Shown piece after piece: positions 50,977 through 63,946 of a stretch of 64,000 nt of DNA (position 1 is its first letter; each line of letters starts with the position of its first letter). Source of the DNA: Tillus elongatus (taxonomy: Eukaryota > Arthropoda > Insecta > Coleoptera > Cleridae); contig OZ023266.1 in the NCBI GenBank assembly GCA_964006375.1, positions 67,423,403 to 67,487,402 on the forward strand, written 5' to 3'. Position numbers and translations under genes: made by a program. The notes below the pieces were generated by a model that worked only from the letters and a program-made list of their open reading frames with translations, searched no databases and had not been told where the DNA came from.

Positions 50977-51047
<71 letters not shown>
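50977..51047. repeat. (AT)n microsatellite
   Basis: About 35 AT units. Confidence 0.95.
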
Positions 51048-51048
<1 letters not shown>

Positions 51049-52104
51049 CGTTGTCCTAGGAAGATTTATCTTTGTTCATGTAACATCGAAACAGAACCAC
51101 ACAATTCATTAATTGTTGTTGGTGAAACCGGTTACAGAGAAGAAAACAAGCCAAATAAACAATCCGTACGTCTGTATTTAGTATGACTACACAAATAAAC
51201 TGTTAAAAAAGTATAGAGATATCTGGACATATACAGAATGTTGCAATTTCTATGTCACACAGTATAGGTACACATTTGTGCGATATAAAGTAGGCAATTG
51301 TTTTATCTTAAACTTGGTAAAATGACTACAAGTCAAAGTTCTCATTCATATCATTCGTAAGAGGAGCATACAATTTTCTTCAAAATCGGTCTTTGTGAAA
51401 TTTTGCTAGAAACCATATAAAATCATAAATGCAACAAAATACATTTTATTATATAGAAAAATGCCACCCATAATACCTTGTTCCAGAATTACTGTCACTG
51501 CATCTTTAACGACAATGCTCGCTTCGGTAAAGAGCCATAATTTGTACATTTCTGGCGAAATGGTCCATTCCCTGGAACCATTTGGGAAGTTCTTACAGCA
51601 TAACGATCTTATTAAATGTAATAAACTACGCCCCATCCCAATAACAAAGTATTTTTTATTTATTACCGTGGCAATGACCCAGAACGATGACGTCATCATC
51701 GGACACGCGTAATGATTTTTTAATGTCGGCGCTAGTAATTTAGGGTGGCGGTCTATGAAGGAACGGTTTCGGTACACAATATGATTTATTATGTTGCATT
51801 AAACGGAGTCCATCTACAATTATTTAATTGATTTAAAGAGTTCTTTTTGACACGGGCGCGATAATTCGATTGCGTCCATTTATTAAGCGGTTCAACAAAC
51901 ATAAACTGGGCTGTCAAATTTTATTAATGATTACACAAGAGGTGAAACGTAAACAGTATTAACATCTAGAAGTCATCGGTTCAAGAAGCCAAATTGGGAG
52001 TGAAGATGGAATGTCTGTTAAATACATTACAGTGAAGATATTAATCAATTGAGATAAAATAAAATTTTAAACTATAGTGTAATTTAAAGTCGCATGTAAA
52101 TTAA
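51048..52104. other. No recognisable gene
   Basis: Two overlapping opposite frames (51406-51777 minus, 123 aa; 51461-51712 plus, 83 aa) show no domain I recognise. Possibly a decayed transposon fragment. Confidence 0.45.
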
Positions 52105-52173
52105 AAAGTCTGGACGCAGCAAGTGCGATATGGTAGGAAATTTACAAACAGCTGATCTACACTATATTTTACG

Positions 52174-52177
<4 letters not shown>
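52105..52177 (+). repeat. GCAGCAAGTGCG terminus next to (AT)n
   Basis: GTCTGGACGCAGCAAGTGCG (52110-52129) then ATATGGTAGG, and within 50 bp the (AT)n at 52178 begins. A short remnant of the family. Confidence 0.6.

Positions 52178-52269
<92 letters not shown>
52178..52269. repeat. (AT)n microsatellite
   Basis: About 46 AT units, immediately left of a foldback element. Confidence 0.95.
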
Positions 52270-53975
<1,706 letters not shown>

Positions 53976-53989
53976 CTGCCCCCCTCCTT
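53976..53989 (-). other. Polypurine tract
   Basis: On the minus strand AAGGAGGGGGGCAG lies directly before the 3' LTR, where plus-strand DNA synthesis is primed. Confidence 0.85.
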
Positions 53990-55115
53990 AAGACTGTTCG
54001 TCCCGAACAGTATTTACCGGCCGCCAACTTGGGGGTTCGTTGCCCCGATAGGGACTCAACCTCTCTATGTGAACAACTTTGGGTTTAGTTCTTGGAGACA
54101 GCTGGATTCTGTAGACTAGGTCGTTAATTTTCTTAGTCACCAAGTATGGCCCTTCCCATGGTTTCTGAAGTTTGGGACTGAGGCCCTTTCTCCTTGTTGG
54201 TTGGTACAGCCACACTGCATCACCTTCCTTGAATGTATGGGGTGTTGCTCTGCGATCCAAGCGCATCTTCATCCGGTCACTGCTTAAGAGGAGCCTATCT
54301 CTGACACATCTGTGTATAGTGCGCAGTTTTCCTTCTAGGTCGGCGACATACTCAGGTAACGTAGCTAGGTCCGCTATGTCCTCGTTCGGTGGTGGTCTCG
54401 TCATGTCGATTGGTAACCGCATCTCTCTGCCGGTCAACATCATGGATGGAGTGTAGCCGGTAGATTCATGCTGAGAGCTTCTGTAAGCTAGGAGGAACAG
54501 AGGTATCAGCTTGTCCCAGGTTCTCTGATTCTCGTCGACAAACATAGCAAGATACTGATTGATGGTCCTGTTATGCCGTTCTACCATGCCGTCTGATTGA
54601 GGGTGGAGTGGCGTTGTTCTCGTTTTCTTTATGCCTAGCAAGTCCATTAGGCTCTTCCAGACCTCTGATTCGAAATTCCGGCCCTGGTCGGTGTGAATCT
54701 CCAAGGGTACGCCATGCCGTGATATGACGTTTTCCATCAGGGCTTCTGCTACGGTCGTTGCCTCTTGGTTGGGGATCGGCGCAACTTCAGGCCATTTCGA
54801 GAAGTAGTCCATCGCCACCATTATGTACCTGTTCCCAGACTCTGTGATGGGAAAAGGTCCTGCGATGTCTACGGCAACTCTCTCCCACGGTGTACCTGAG
54901 ATGTACTGCATCATTTTTCCTCTGGATCGGGTCTTTGGTCCTTTCTTTGAAGCACATTGGTCACACCTTTTGCACCATTCTTCCACGCTTCTTCGGCAGT
55001 TTATCCAATAGAAGCGGTCTCTCACTCTGGCAAGAGTCCTGTTGACCCCAAAGTGGCCTCCACTTCTACTATTGTGTAACTCTTGAAGAACACTGCTTAT
55101 GCACTCACTTGGCAC
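53988..55115 (-). CDS. Integrase of the gypsy element
   Basis: A 375-aa frame. The N-terminal HHCC zinc-binding module reads LHNSRSGGHFGVNRT ... WCKRCDQC (about residues 12-52). The RNase-H-fold core has MVAMDYFSKWPEV (Asp about 100), IHTDQGRNFESEV (Asp about 141) and SDGMVERHNRT (Glu about 177), giving D,D35E spacing. The GPYLVTKKINDLVYRIQLSP stretch is the C-terminal module. It lies -1 relative to the upstream pol frame, overlapping it by 19 bases. Integrase inserts the cDNA; all expected residues are present. Confidence 0.9.
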   Translation of the reverse strand: MPSECISSVLQELHNSRSGGHFGVNRTLARVRDRFYWINCRRSVEEWCKRCDQCASKKGPKTRSRGKMMQYISGTPWERVAVDIAGPFPITESGNRYIMVAMDYFSKWPEVAPIPNQEATTVAEALMENVISRHGVPLEIHTDQGRNFESEVWKSLMDLLGIKKTRTTPLHPQSDGMVERHNRTINQYLAMFVDENQRTWDKLIPLFLLAYRSSQHESTGYTPSMMLTGREMRLPIDMTRPPPNEDIADLATLPEYVADLEGKLRTIHRCVRDRLLLSSDRMKMRLDRRATPHTFKEGDAVWLYQPTRRKGLSPKLQKPWEGPYLVTKKINDLVYRIQLSPRTKPKVVHIERLSPYRGNEPPSWRPVNTVRDEQS

Positions 55116-58100
55116 AACGGTCTGGTATATACAGTCTCTACCATCGGCAGTTTCCCATTTTCATTAGACATTAGACACAATGAGTCCCATTGTAGCCAGT
55201 AGCCTTTAACCTCCGCCCCAAACCGGGACACATCGTGCCACTCAGGTCTTTTCCCCTTTTGTAGCCATTCTCTAATATTTTTCAAGTCTGGATCTGTCTT
55301 CTGTGCGTCTCTGATGTATTCAAGATTTACGTCTAGATCGGTGTTATTCTCCTGTCCTGCCACCAGTTGTTTGATCTGATGAGTTACTTTGTCGATCTCT
55401 TTGTTCTCTTGTCGCTCGCAAAATTTACATTCATGCACTGAACATGGTCTTCTTGACAGGCTGTCTGCATTGGCGTGACTTCTTCCTCTTCGATGTTCAA
55501 TCCGGAAGTCGTAGCTCTGCAGTTTCTCTATCCATCGTGCTATCTGTCCTTCGGGATTTCTAAAGTTCAGAAGCCATTGCAGAGCAGAGTGATCTGACCT
55601 CACGCGGAATGTTCTTCCGTACAGGAAGCTGTGGAAATGTTCGATGGATCTTACAACTGCCAGCAGTTCTTTCCGGGTTACACAGTAATTCCTTTCTGCT
55701 TTTCCGAACGTTTTGCTGAAGTAGCCTATCACAACTTCTTCTCCGGCTTGGAGCTGCGAGAGCACTGCCCCAATGCCATACTGGGAAGCATCGGTGTCCA
55801 GTATGAACAGTCCTTCGTCCTGAGGATAAGCCAGTATAGGAGCAGTGAGAAGACGATGTTTGAGTTCTCTAAAAGACTCTTGGCAATCTGGTGACCAGAT
55901 GAACTCAACCTTATTTTCAGTCAGGCTATGCAGAGGTTTCGCAATGCTGCTGAAGTACTTCACAAAGCGTCGGTAGTAGCTGCAAAGTCCCAGAAAACTT
56001 CTGACCTCATGTTTGTTCTTCGGCACAGGCCAGTCTCTTACTGCCTTTATTTTCTCTGGATCAGTTTCTATCCCTTTCTCAGAAACGACATGTCCGAGGA
56101 AATTCACTTTCTTCTGGAAGAGGACGCATTTCTTGGGATTGAGTTGCAGATTGGCACCTCTCAGCCTGGAGAAAACCTGCTTCAGATTCGACAGGTGTTC
56201 ATCGAAAGTCCTTCCAATCACCATGACATCGTCGAGATACACCAGGCATGTTTCCCATGTAAGTCCTCTCAGCACTAACTCCATTAGTCGCTCGAAGGTG
56301 GCAGGAGCATTACATAAGCCGAATGGCATGACCTTGAATTGGTACAACCCATTCCCGGTTGAAAAAGCAGTCTTCTCCTTATCGTCTTTATGGAGTTCTA
56401 CTTGCCAGTAGCCACTTTTCAGGTCTAATGTAGAGAACCACTTTGATCCGGCCAAAGTGTTCAAAGTGTCGTCGATCCGGGGCAGGGGATAACTGTCTTT
56501 CTTGGTGACATCATTCAGCTTCCTATAGTCCACGCAAAATCTCATAGTGCCGTCTTTCTTGGTGACCAAAACTACTGGGGACGACCAAGGACTATTAGAC
56601 TCCTCAATCACACCATCTTCCAGCATTTCGTTAACCATCGCCTTGATTTCTGATTGCCTGGCAAAAGGCAGTCTTCTCGGTGGCTGTCTAATTGGTCTTG
56701 CGTCGCCAGTATTAATTCTGTGTTGCACTAGACTCGTACGACCTGTGATTTTATCTTGAGCGAAAATATCGGCCTCCTCCAATACGAACTTCAGGGCCAT
56801 TTCCATCTCCATGTCGTTCAATTGGCCCCAAGAATTCTTGAACCGCTCTACCATTTCTACTGGCAGTCTTCTGTCTAATGCCGTGGGTGTCACCTTTCTT
56901 GACAACGTCACTCGGTCAATGGGCTCGCAAGTGGCGATAACCTCACCTTTCTTCAATGTGACCCTGTTAGTTTGCACGTTAGCCACTCTTATGGGTATTG
57001 TCCTCTTCGGGTCTACTAAGCATCGTGCGACGAGGGCACCATCATGTCTATCTTTTAGGGGCTCCGCTATGAGAGCAGACATACCATCAAGTTTCTTCTC
57101 TAGTCTGGCTCTGACAATCTTCTCACTGTTACCAGGAATCCGTGTATCCTCGTCGACAATAAGTCTCACCCTGGGATTAGCTTCGCCTGCTGTTGGAGAT
57201 AAATACAGCTCTTCGTTACCGATTTTCAAGATCTTATTCTGGAAGTCTACTGACAGGACATCGAAATCTTCCATTAAATCCAGGCCCAGAATAAATTCGT
57301 CGACGATTTCTGCGACGACAGCCCTTACCTGTAGCTCAGTACTGCCCAGCCTAATGAAAACAGTGGCCTCTCCATGCACAGGTATCCTATCTCCTTTTGC
57401 CGTCTCCAACACAGGCTGTTTGTTGGTCGTGAGTGCGGACCTGTTTGGCAACATGTCTGGACGTACAACGGATCTAGTAGCACCAGTATCGATGGTGAAA
57501 CTGCATTGTCTTCCGTCTATGCTGCCAGGTATAACGAGGCTCTCGCGGTAGCGTCGGATAGTGGAGACCCTGACCTTGGGGCCCTGGGTCTCGCATGCCA
57601 CGTGTCGCCCACCTACACTGGCGTCAGGTCGTTTTCCCTGATGGCGCTCCCTGTTGGTATATTCTTGTCTTCTGCGAGCCACCTGTTGGGTTTGTAAGCA
57701 CTGCCTACTTATGTGGCCTTTCCTACCACACTTGTAACATTCTATGTCTGACCAATCTGCTTTCGTTTTACGTGCTCCGACCGTTGCAGTGAGCTTGCTT
57801 ATGGCTTCCTTTATAAACTTTATTTCTTGCCTAAGTTCCCCAGTCGTGTCTGAAAGGTCCTCTTTCTCCTTCACTTCGCGCAGCCTGTTGCGGCGAGGTT
57901 GAGATGCATTCTTCGCTGCTTCAAATTCCAAGCCATAAATTACGCAGTCCGTAAGTGTTTTGAACCTTCCGAGCCTTAAAGCTTGTTGCATTTCATTATC
58001 AAGTACCCCATCGATGAAGGTCTGGACGGTTATCTGGTTGACAAATTCTTCTGGGGCTTGGGGATATGCCAGTCGCACAAGTTTCTCCACTTCGGCACTG

Positions 58101-59194
58101 AATTCTTGCAGAGTCTCATTTGGCTTCTGGACCCTTGACTTTAGTTGTGTCTGGTAGACCTGGCTCATGTACTTGTTACCATATCTCAAATCTAGGGCCT
58201 GTATCACTGTTAAGTAGTTTTGCTGTTTCGACTCCGGGATGTTCTGGAGGATCTCTAGGGCTTTACCTCTAAGCGAGAGAATTAGAGCAGTTGCTGCCTG
58301 TTGTTCGCTCCACCCATTGCTGAGAGCTGCCGCCTCAAACTGCCTCCTGTACATGGGCCACGATGTTTCTCCGTCAAAAGTCGGCGGCTTCAAGGTTCCA
58401 TGAGGCTGCTGCACGATTGGTATACCTTCTTCCGGACGATTTTGAACTGGGGACATTCCAGTAACTCCTCTTGGTTGAGTTCTGTCAGTCTGGCCCATCA
58501 CCTGCTCTGTCAGTTCTCTATGTCTGACTTCTGTGCCTTTCATCATCATCTTCATTTGTTCTTTCAACCCCTCCACTTCTTCCCATCGTTTGTTCCAATC
58601 CTTTACATTTTCTGTTACATTTTCTACTTTACTGTTCACATTTTCTATTTGTTCGTTGATCAGTTCAATTTCCTCTTTTACATCGACTCTCATATTGTGA
58701 AACATACTTCGGAGGTCTTCTTTGTCTTCTAGTCGTCGTTTTTCGTCTTCTTCGCGTTGCTTCTTGAGTTCTTCTTTATCTTCAAGACGCCTCTGTTCCT
58801 CCTCTTGTCGTCTTCTCTCGTCTTCTTCGCGCCGTCTTCTTTCATCTTCTTGTCGCCGTTGTTCGTCTTCTTCGCGTTGCCTCTTGAGGTCTTCTTTATC
58901 TTCTTGCCGCCGTCGTTCCTCTTCTTCGCGCCGTCTTCTTTCTTCTTCTTGTCGTCGTTGTTCGTCTTCTTTGCGTCGTCTTCTTTCATCTTCTTGTCGC
59001 CGTTGTTCGTCTTCTTCGCGTTGCCTCTTGAGGTCTACTTTATCTTCTTGCCGCCGTCGTTCGTCTTCTTCGCGCCGTCTTCTTTCTTCTTCTTGTCGTC
59101 GTTGTTCGTCTTCTTCGCGTTGCTTTTTTAGTAAGTCCATCAACTCTTTGATTTCAGCCATCTTGTCGTAGTCAGTCGATCTGGTGTTTACCAT
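55097..59194 (-). CDS. Gag-protease-reverse transcriptase-RNase H polyprotein
   Basis: 1365 aa from the first ATG after the primer-binding site. Residues about 15-200 are a highly charged Glu/Arg/Gln/Lys coiled coil with tandem 48-residue units; about 250-430 is a gag-type capsid region (PPTFDGETSWPMYRRQF, QEFSAEVEKLVRLAYP). CYKCGRKGHISRQC is at about 486-499 (one CCHC knuckle) and FTIDTGATRSVV at about 566 (protease, DTG). Reverse transcriptase spans about 820-1010 with LVYLDDVMVIG at about 984, and RNase H starts at ILDTDASQYGIG, about 1131. Gag and pol share one frame. It ends with a stop just after the expected start of the integrase region. Confidence 0.92.
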   Translation of the reverse strand: MVNTRSTDYDKMAEIKELMDLLKKQREEDEQRRQEEERRRREEDERRRQEDKVDLKRQREEDEQRRQEDERRRRKEDEQRRQEEERRRREEEERRRQEDKEDLKRQREEDEQRRQEDERRRREEDERRRQEEEQRRLEDKEELKKQREEDEKRRLEDKEDLRSMFHNMRVDVKEEIELINEQIENVNSKVENVTENVKDWNKRWEEVEGLKEQMKMMMKGTEVRHRELTEQVMGQTDRTQPRGVTGMSPVQNRPEEGIPIVQQPHGTLKPPTFDGETSWPMYRRQFEAAALSNGWSEQQAATALILSLRGKALEILQNIPESKQQNYLTVIQALDLRYGNKYMSQVYQTQLKSRVQKPNETLQEFSAEVEKLVRLAYPQAPEEFVNQITVQTFIDGVLDNEMQQALRLGRFKTLTDCVIYGLEFEAAKNASQPRRNRLREVKEKEDLSDTTGELRQEIKFIKEAISKLTATVGARKTKADWSDIECYKCGRKGHISRQCLQTQQVARRRQEYTNRERHQGKRPDASVGGRHVACETQGPKVRVSTIRRYRESLVIPGSIDGRQCSFTIDTGATRSVVRPDMLPNRSALTTNKQPVLETAKGDRIPVHGEATVFIRLGSTELQVRAVVAEIVDEFILGLDLMEDFDVLSVDFQNKILKIGNEELYLSPTAGEANPRVRLIVDEDTRIPGNSEKIVRARLEKKLDGMSALIAEPLKDRHDGALVARCLVDPKRTIPIRVANVQTNRVTLKKGEVIATCEPIDRVTLSRKVTPTALDRRLPVEMVERFKNSWGQLNDMEMEMALKFVLEEADIFAQDKITGRTSLVQHRINTGDARPIRQPPRRLPFARQSEIKAMVNEMLEDGVIEESNSPWSSPVVLVTKKDGTMRFCVDYRKLNDVTKKDSYPLPRIDDTLNTLAGSKWFSTLDLKSGYWQVELHKDDKEKTAFSTGNGLYQFKVMPFGLCNAPATFERLMELVLRGLTWETCLVYLDDVMVIGRTFDEHLSNLKQVFSRLRGANLQLNPKKCVLFQKKVNFLGHVVSEKGIETDPEKIKAVRDWPVPKNKHEVRSFLGLCSYYRRFVKYFSSIAKPLHSLTENKVEFIWSPDCQESFRELKHRLLTAPILAYPQDEGLFILDTDASQYGIGAVLSQLQAGEEVVIGYFSKTFGKAERNYCVTRKELLAVVRSIEHFHSFLYGRTFRVRSDHSALQWLLNFRNPEGQIARWIEKLQSYDFRIEHRRGRSHANADSLSRRPCSVHECKFCERQENKEIDKVTHQIKQLVAGQENNTDLDVNLEYIRDAQKTDPDLKNIREWLQKGKRPEWHDVSRFGAEVKGYWLQWDSLCLMSNENGKLPMVETVYTRPLCQVSA
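58720..59130 (-). repeat. In-frame minisatellite encoding the Gag coiled coil
   Basis: A 144-bp (48-codon) unit repeats about two to three times, for example the CTCTTGAGGTC block at 58881 and 59025, with finer sub-repeats of the EERRRREEDERRRQEDK type. Confidence 0.85.
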
Positions 59195-59239
59195 TTACAG
59201 CTAGCTTGCTTGTTCACTTCTTCACTCACTTATCCCACA

Positions 59240-59251
59240 CTTCTGACACCA
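59240..59251 (-). other. Primer-binding site, tRNA-Leu-like
   Basis: The plus strand reads CTTCTGACACCA, with CCCACA before it, three bases inside the 5' LTR. This matches the 3' end of animal tRNA-Leu genes that begin GTCAGGA (3' end ...CCCACTTCTGACA plus CCA). The minus strand TGGTGTCAGAAG would pair with that tRNA to start minus-strand DNA synthesis. Confidence 0.7.
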
Positions 59252-59254
59252 AAT

Positions 59255-60097
<843 letters not shown>

Positions 60098-60169
60098 TTC
60101 TCTACACAAATTCGCTAATGTCGAGGACAAGTCCTTATATGCCGCCTCTGACCTACTTATACGTAGTGT

Positions 60170-61020
60170 GCATTATGGAAGCGAATTAATTTCAAAAATG
60201 TTTAAAATGTAGGGAACGAGTTACAGTGTTGCTTGGAGCAAATATGACGAGTACGGAAAAACTGAATGTTTTGATGATTGGGAAGAGAAAGAATCCCCGT
60301 TGTTTTAGGGGCGTTCAATCGCTAAATGTAGATTACTTCTGCAACAAAAACGCATAGATGACTGCTGAAATTTTTTGCTGTCCAGAATCGCAAAATTTTG
60401 TTGTTTATTGATAACTGTTCCATCCATCCCAAAGACATTAAAGTCAAATTGAAGTCTATCAAAATTGAATATTTCCCGCCAAATGTGACAGCTAGGCTAC
60501 AAACAATGCACATGGGAATTATTCAGAACACCAAATTGCATTACAGACGATATGTGCTGGTAAAGACGATCAAGTCATATGAGGTAAATGGTAGCCTTGC
60601 AAAGTTATCACTTTCGGATTGTGTAAGGTACATTTGATGTGAAGGAGGAAACCATACAAAACTGTCTCAATAAAGCCGGTTTTGGTATTCATACTGAGTG
60701 CGACAATGAAGATCATGTTCATCTAACCACTTTACTACAGACCTCAATTAAGAAGATCAATGAAGTTGAATCGTTATGGAACCAACTCGTAGAGGCAGGG
60801 GTTGATGTAGAAGAAGCAACGTGTGATGATTATCTCCTAGTTGACAATGAGCTAACTGTGAATAGTGCACCTAGTGACCAAGAAATTTTAGACAGTGTTT
60901 CTAAGGGTGCAGAAAATTCAGAGTCGAGTGATGAGAGTGCCCTGAAAGAATTCGAATAAATTCCTCATCGCTCTGATATTGAAAAGTGAATGAGTTTTCT
61001 GAGGAGAGCTTTAGCGGTGA
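60170..61020 (+). pseudogene. pogo/Tigger-type transposase relic
   Basis: Broken frames give RVTVLLGANMTSTEKLNVLM and IGKRKNPRCFRGVQSLNVDY (60212-60330), KNAWMTAEIF-like text (60348), LLFIDNCSIHPKDIKVKLKS (second Asp, 60395-60450), YFPPNVTARLQTMHMGIIQN (60468-60530; the third catalytic Asp expected in QPMDQG is His here) and KEETIQNCLNKAGFGI (60640-60690, conserved C-terminal motif). An acidic tail runs to 60957. One frame break and a lost Asp make it inactive. Parent group: pogo (Tc1/mariner superfamily, CENP-B-like). Confidence 0.75.
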
Positions 61021-61021
61021 A

Positions 61022-61180
61022 TGAAAAACATGCTGTTCAAAAGGCTCAGCAAACGCAGATTACGATTTTTTAAGTTAAGCTAAATGTGTACGTTACACAC
61101 ATTTAGCTTAACTTTATGACAGGCTTGAGAAAATTCGTAATCTGCGTTTTCTGGCCCTTTTGAACAGCTTGTTTTTCAAA
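61022..61180. repeat. Near-perfect palindrome after the pogo relic
   Basis: The left arm GAAAAACATGCTGTTCAAAA ... AACGCAGATTACGATTTT ... AAGTTAAGCTAAATGTGT pairs with the right arm in reverse complement. The centre is near 61090-61095. The right arm has about 10 extra bases. The core AAGTTAAGCTAAATGTGT is perfect. Confidence 0.8.
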
Positions 61181-61600
61181 GTAGGCTTCCAATCCATTTT
61201 TCTAATTAATTTTCACTAGCGGTTTTACCACAACGACTCCTCACTAAACATTCCATACGAAGAAAATCATGTTAATTCAACGGCGATTCCATACCTAATC
61301 AATTTTTCACTGGCGTTTCTTATCTTCTTTTCTTTCCCAAATTATCAGCGTCCTACCGTTAGATTATTTGTTGTATTGTATTTAGGGTTGCCTAGGGATG
61401 ATATATTTATTATAATATAATTAATAATTTCAAACAAAAAAAAATCAGAGAAATTTGTTGCACAAATTGCAGGCTGTATCAGTAGGTCTAAGTTTTTTCA
61501 ATTTTGTTCTTTTATAAATTTATAAATGGCAAAATGCATTCACCTTAATGTCTTGAGCTTTTTCAATTTAATGTTCCTAAAAGGAGATTGAGCCCGTCAG
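61181..61600. other. No recognisable gene
   Basis: AT-rich spacer; nothing recognised. Confidence 0.5.
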
Positions 61601-61613
61601 ACCTCTTAGTTGT

Positions 61614-61969
61614 GTGTGTGTTTTGTTTCTTTAACGTCAGCCTATTTCCGCGACTATGGCCAATCATCGATGCCAGGGAGCAGTTTCACCTCATTATCCT
61701 GGAATTTTTGCCAAACCCCTGCCTTTCTGTAAGGAGGGTAGGGATCTTTAACGTGCCCAACATCGCATGGACACGAGACCGACGGCTTTACGCCCCCTCC
61801 GAAGGGCTGAATGTGCAGACATTCAACTTGCTTAAATACAATGCCAGAACCTCGGTTGATGTTAATGTTACAGTTTGTACTGAAAAAGTGAAAGGAGAAC
61901 CCTAGGATCGAACCCAGTACCCTTCGGTTCAGAGGCACACGTTCCTACCCCTGAACCACCGAGGCTCAT
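61614..61969 (-). mobile_element. tRNA-headed SINE, minus-strand copy
   Basis: Closely similar to 12086-12454. tRNA-like head at the right (complement of GAGCCTCGGTGGTTCAGGGG, about 61946-61965), body module in the middle, AAACAAAACACACAC tail at the left. ACCTCTTAGTTGT (61601-61613) and ACCTCTCAGTTGT (61970-61982) form a 13-bp target duplication with one difference, the clearest in the family here. Confidence 0.8.
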
Positions 61970-61982
61970 ACCTCTCAGTTGT

Positions 61983-62696
61983 TCTGTTTCATTGAACCAA
62001 TTATGGGTTGAATGATCCATTGGCTCAAATTTCCAGACCAGATATGTGAAATCGACATCCAATGACCATGATTATTTTGGGGGTTCATTGTCAACTTTTA
62101 TATGTAAAGCATTGGAGCTGCTACAGTAACTTCTGAAACTGTTCTTTGTCTTTGGTTGGGGTTAGAATTCACAGAACTTGAATTCATTATTCTTATCTAA
62201 TTTTTGTTTTATGAGATTTTTATCATTGTGGAATTTATTGAGTAAAATGTGTAGCTCTATATATTTTGTTATAACAATATGTAAATTGGACAAAGTCCTA
62301 TAAATAAATAGTTAGAACATTTTTCCAAGAAGTAGCTGTCCAAAAGAAAGTAAAGCAGAACATGAAGCAGAAAGGAAGATATGCAGAAATTAGTGATGGG
62401 TCGTTATTTAACTGTCAGCTATTTTTAAATGGTTACCGAGCCGTAACGGTAACCACCAGTTATGGATTTATAAAAATAACAGCTTAAAAAGTAACGCTTT
62501 TTACACTAAACTAGAATTCGGAGTCGTGTCTGTTTCAGTTCTGTTCAGTTCTGCTGCAACTAGGTTCGATGAATAAACATCGGTTTTCATCGGCAACTGT
62601 TATTTAACCATTTAACGGGATGGATAGCCTTGAGATTGGGAATGCTAAATATGTATGGTTATACAGTATAGAGCGGACTGTACTTCATAACATTAT
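61983..62696. other. No recognisable gene
   Basis: AT-rich; GTGATGGGTCGTTATTTAAC at 62393 resembles a hAT-type terminus, but no clear partner was found. Confidence 0.4.
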
Positions 62697-62760
62697 TATT
62701 TATACTAGTGTGCTCGCTCTCGCTCACAGCTTTAGGGACGTACGATCTTCGGTACAATAA
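62697..62760 (+). repeat. Direct repeat, first copy (second at window edge)
   Basis: TTTATACTAGTGTGCTCGCT followed by CTCGCTCACAGCTTT recurs at 63947-63981, about 1.25 kb away, with similar flanking GGGAnGTAnGATnnT. The second copy is cut by the window end. Confidence 0.6.
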
Positions 62761-63158
62761 AACGGTTTAATTTTAATTTTAACTTTAACCGGTTGTTGAT
62801 GGGGATACGGCATACGGACACTACTACACAGAGTTATTCTGTTAAACTGAGAAGCTGTTATTTTTGAAACAGTTGAGTTTCCCACTAGTATGTAAAGCCA
62901 AATATTTAATAATAAAAGATGTTGGGTGAAAAGATGAATTTCTGTAAAAACGTGTTATTACTTTCACTATAGACAACGCAAAATAGGGTTATTTCACGTG
63001 AAATTAAAGTACTTATCTATTTAAATTTATATACATTACCTAAGAAAACAGTTAACACGTCATTTTCGTTTGTCTGATAATAGTTATCAAATTGATAAAA
63101 AAATATAATGATACAACATTTTTTAATATCTATATACATTTAAATATAAAAAATTAAA

Positions 63159-63420
<262 letters not shown>

Positions 63421-63946
63421 AATTTTAAAACAACGAATATTAAAATAAGTAAATAAACAATTAATACTATATATCTTCCAATTTTTTTTAAACTCAAACT
63501 CAATTTTTTATACTGTTGGCTGTTGTTTGCACAGTTTTTAAAAGTGGACTGATCGACTGATAAAGATGACCAGTGAACCGAAAATGTAACTAGAGATAGA
63601 GATCTTTCTAAGAAAGAATAAAAGCATAATGTAATAACAAACCATATGTACAGAATAAATGAGCTGCGTTAAATAATGATATTTATTGATTCTTACTGTG
63701 GCATTGACATTTACGTAAAGACCCCTCATAAAATAAATTTGTTAGAAATGACTAGTTTATAATTCCTAAAACATCTAAGTAAATACTAATATAAGACTCC
63801 TTTCTGATTTCTAAAAGTTTCACTTCAGAGTGGCAAAAGATTTACGACACGCTTATTATAATTTCTTAACCCTTTGTTTCCTTTTCATATCGACAAAATT
63901 TGAGATTTATACACTACGTGAAATAACGGGGTAAAAATACAATGCA
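63421..63946. other. No recognisable gene
   Basis: AT-rich spacer; short frames without domains. Confidence 0.5.

Noticed and set aside
51406..51777. Overlapping plus and minus frames of 83 and 123 codons
   Set aside because: Neither shows a recognisable motif, and both cannot be real; left as unassigned.
54172..59171. Plus-strand frames of 60-246 codons opposite the gypsy polyprotein
   Set aside because: Antisense shadows of a well-supported gag-pol; Ser/Phe-rich composition is the mirror of the Glu/Arg coiled coil.
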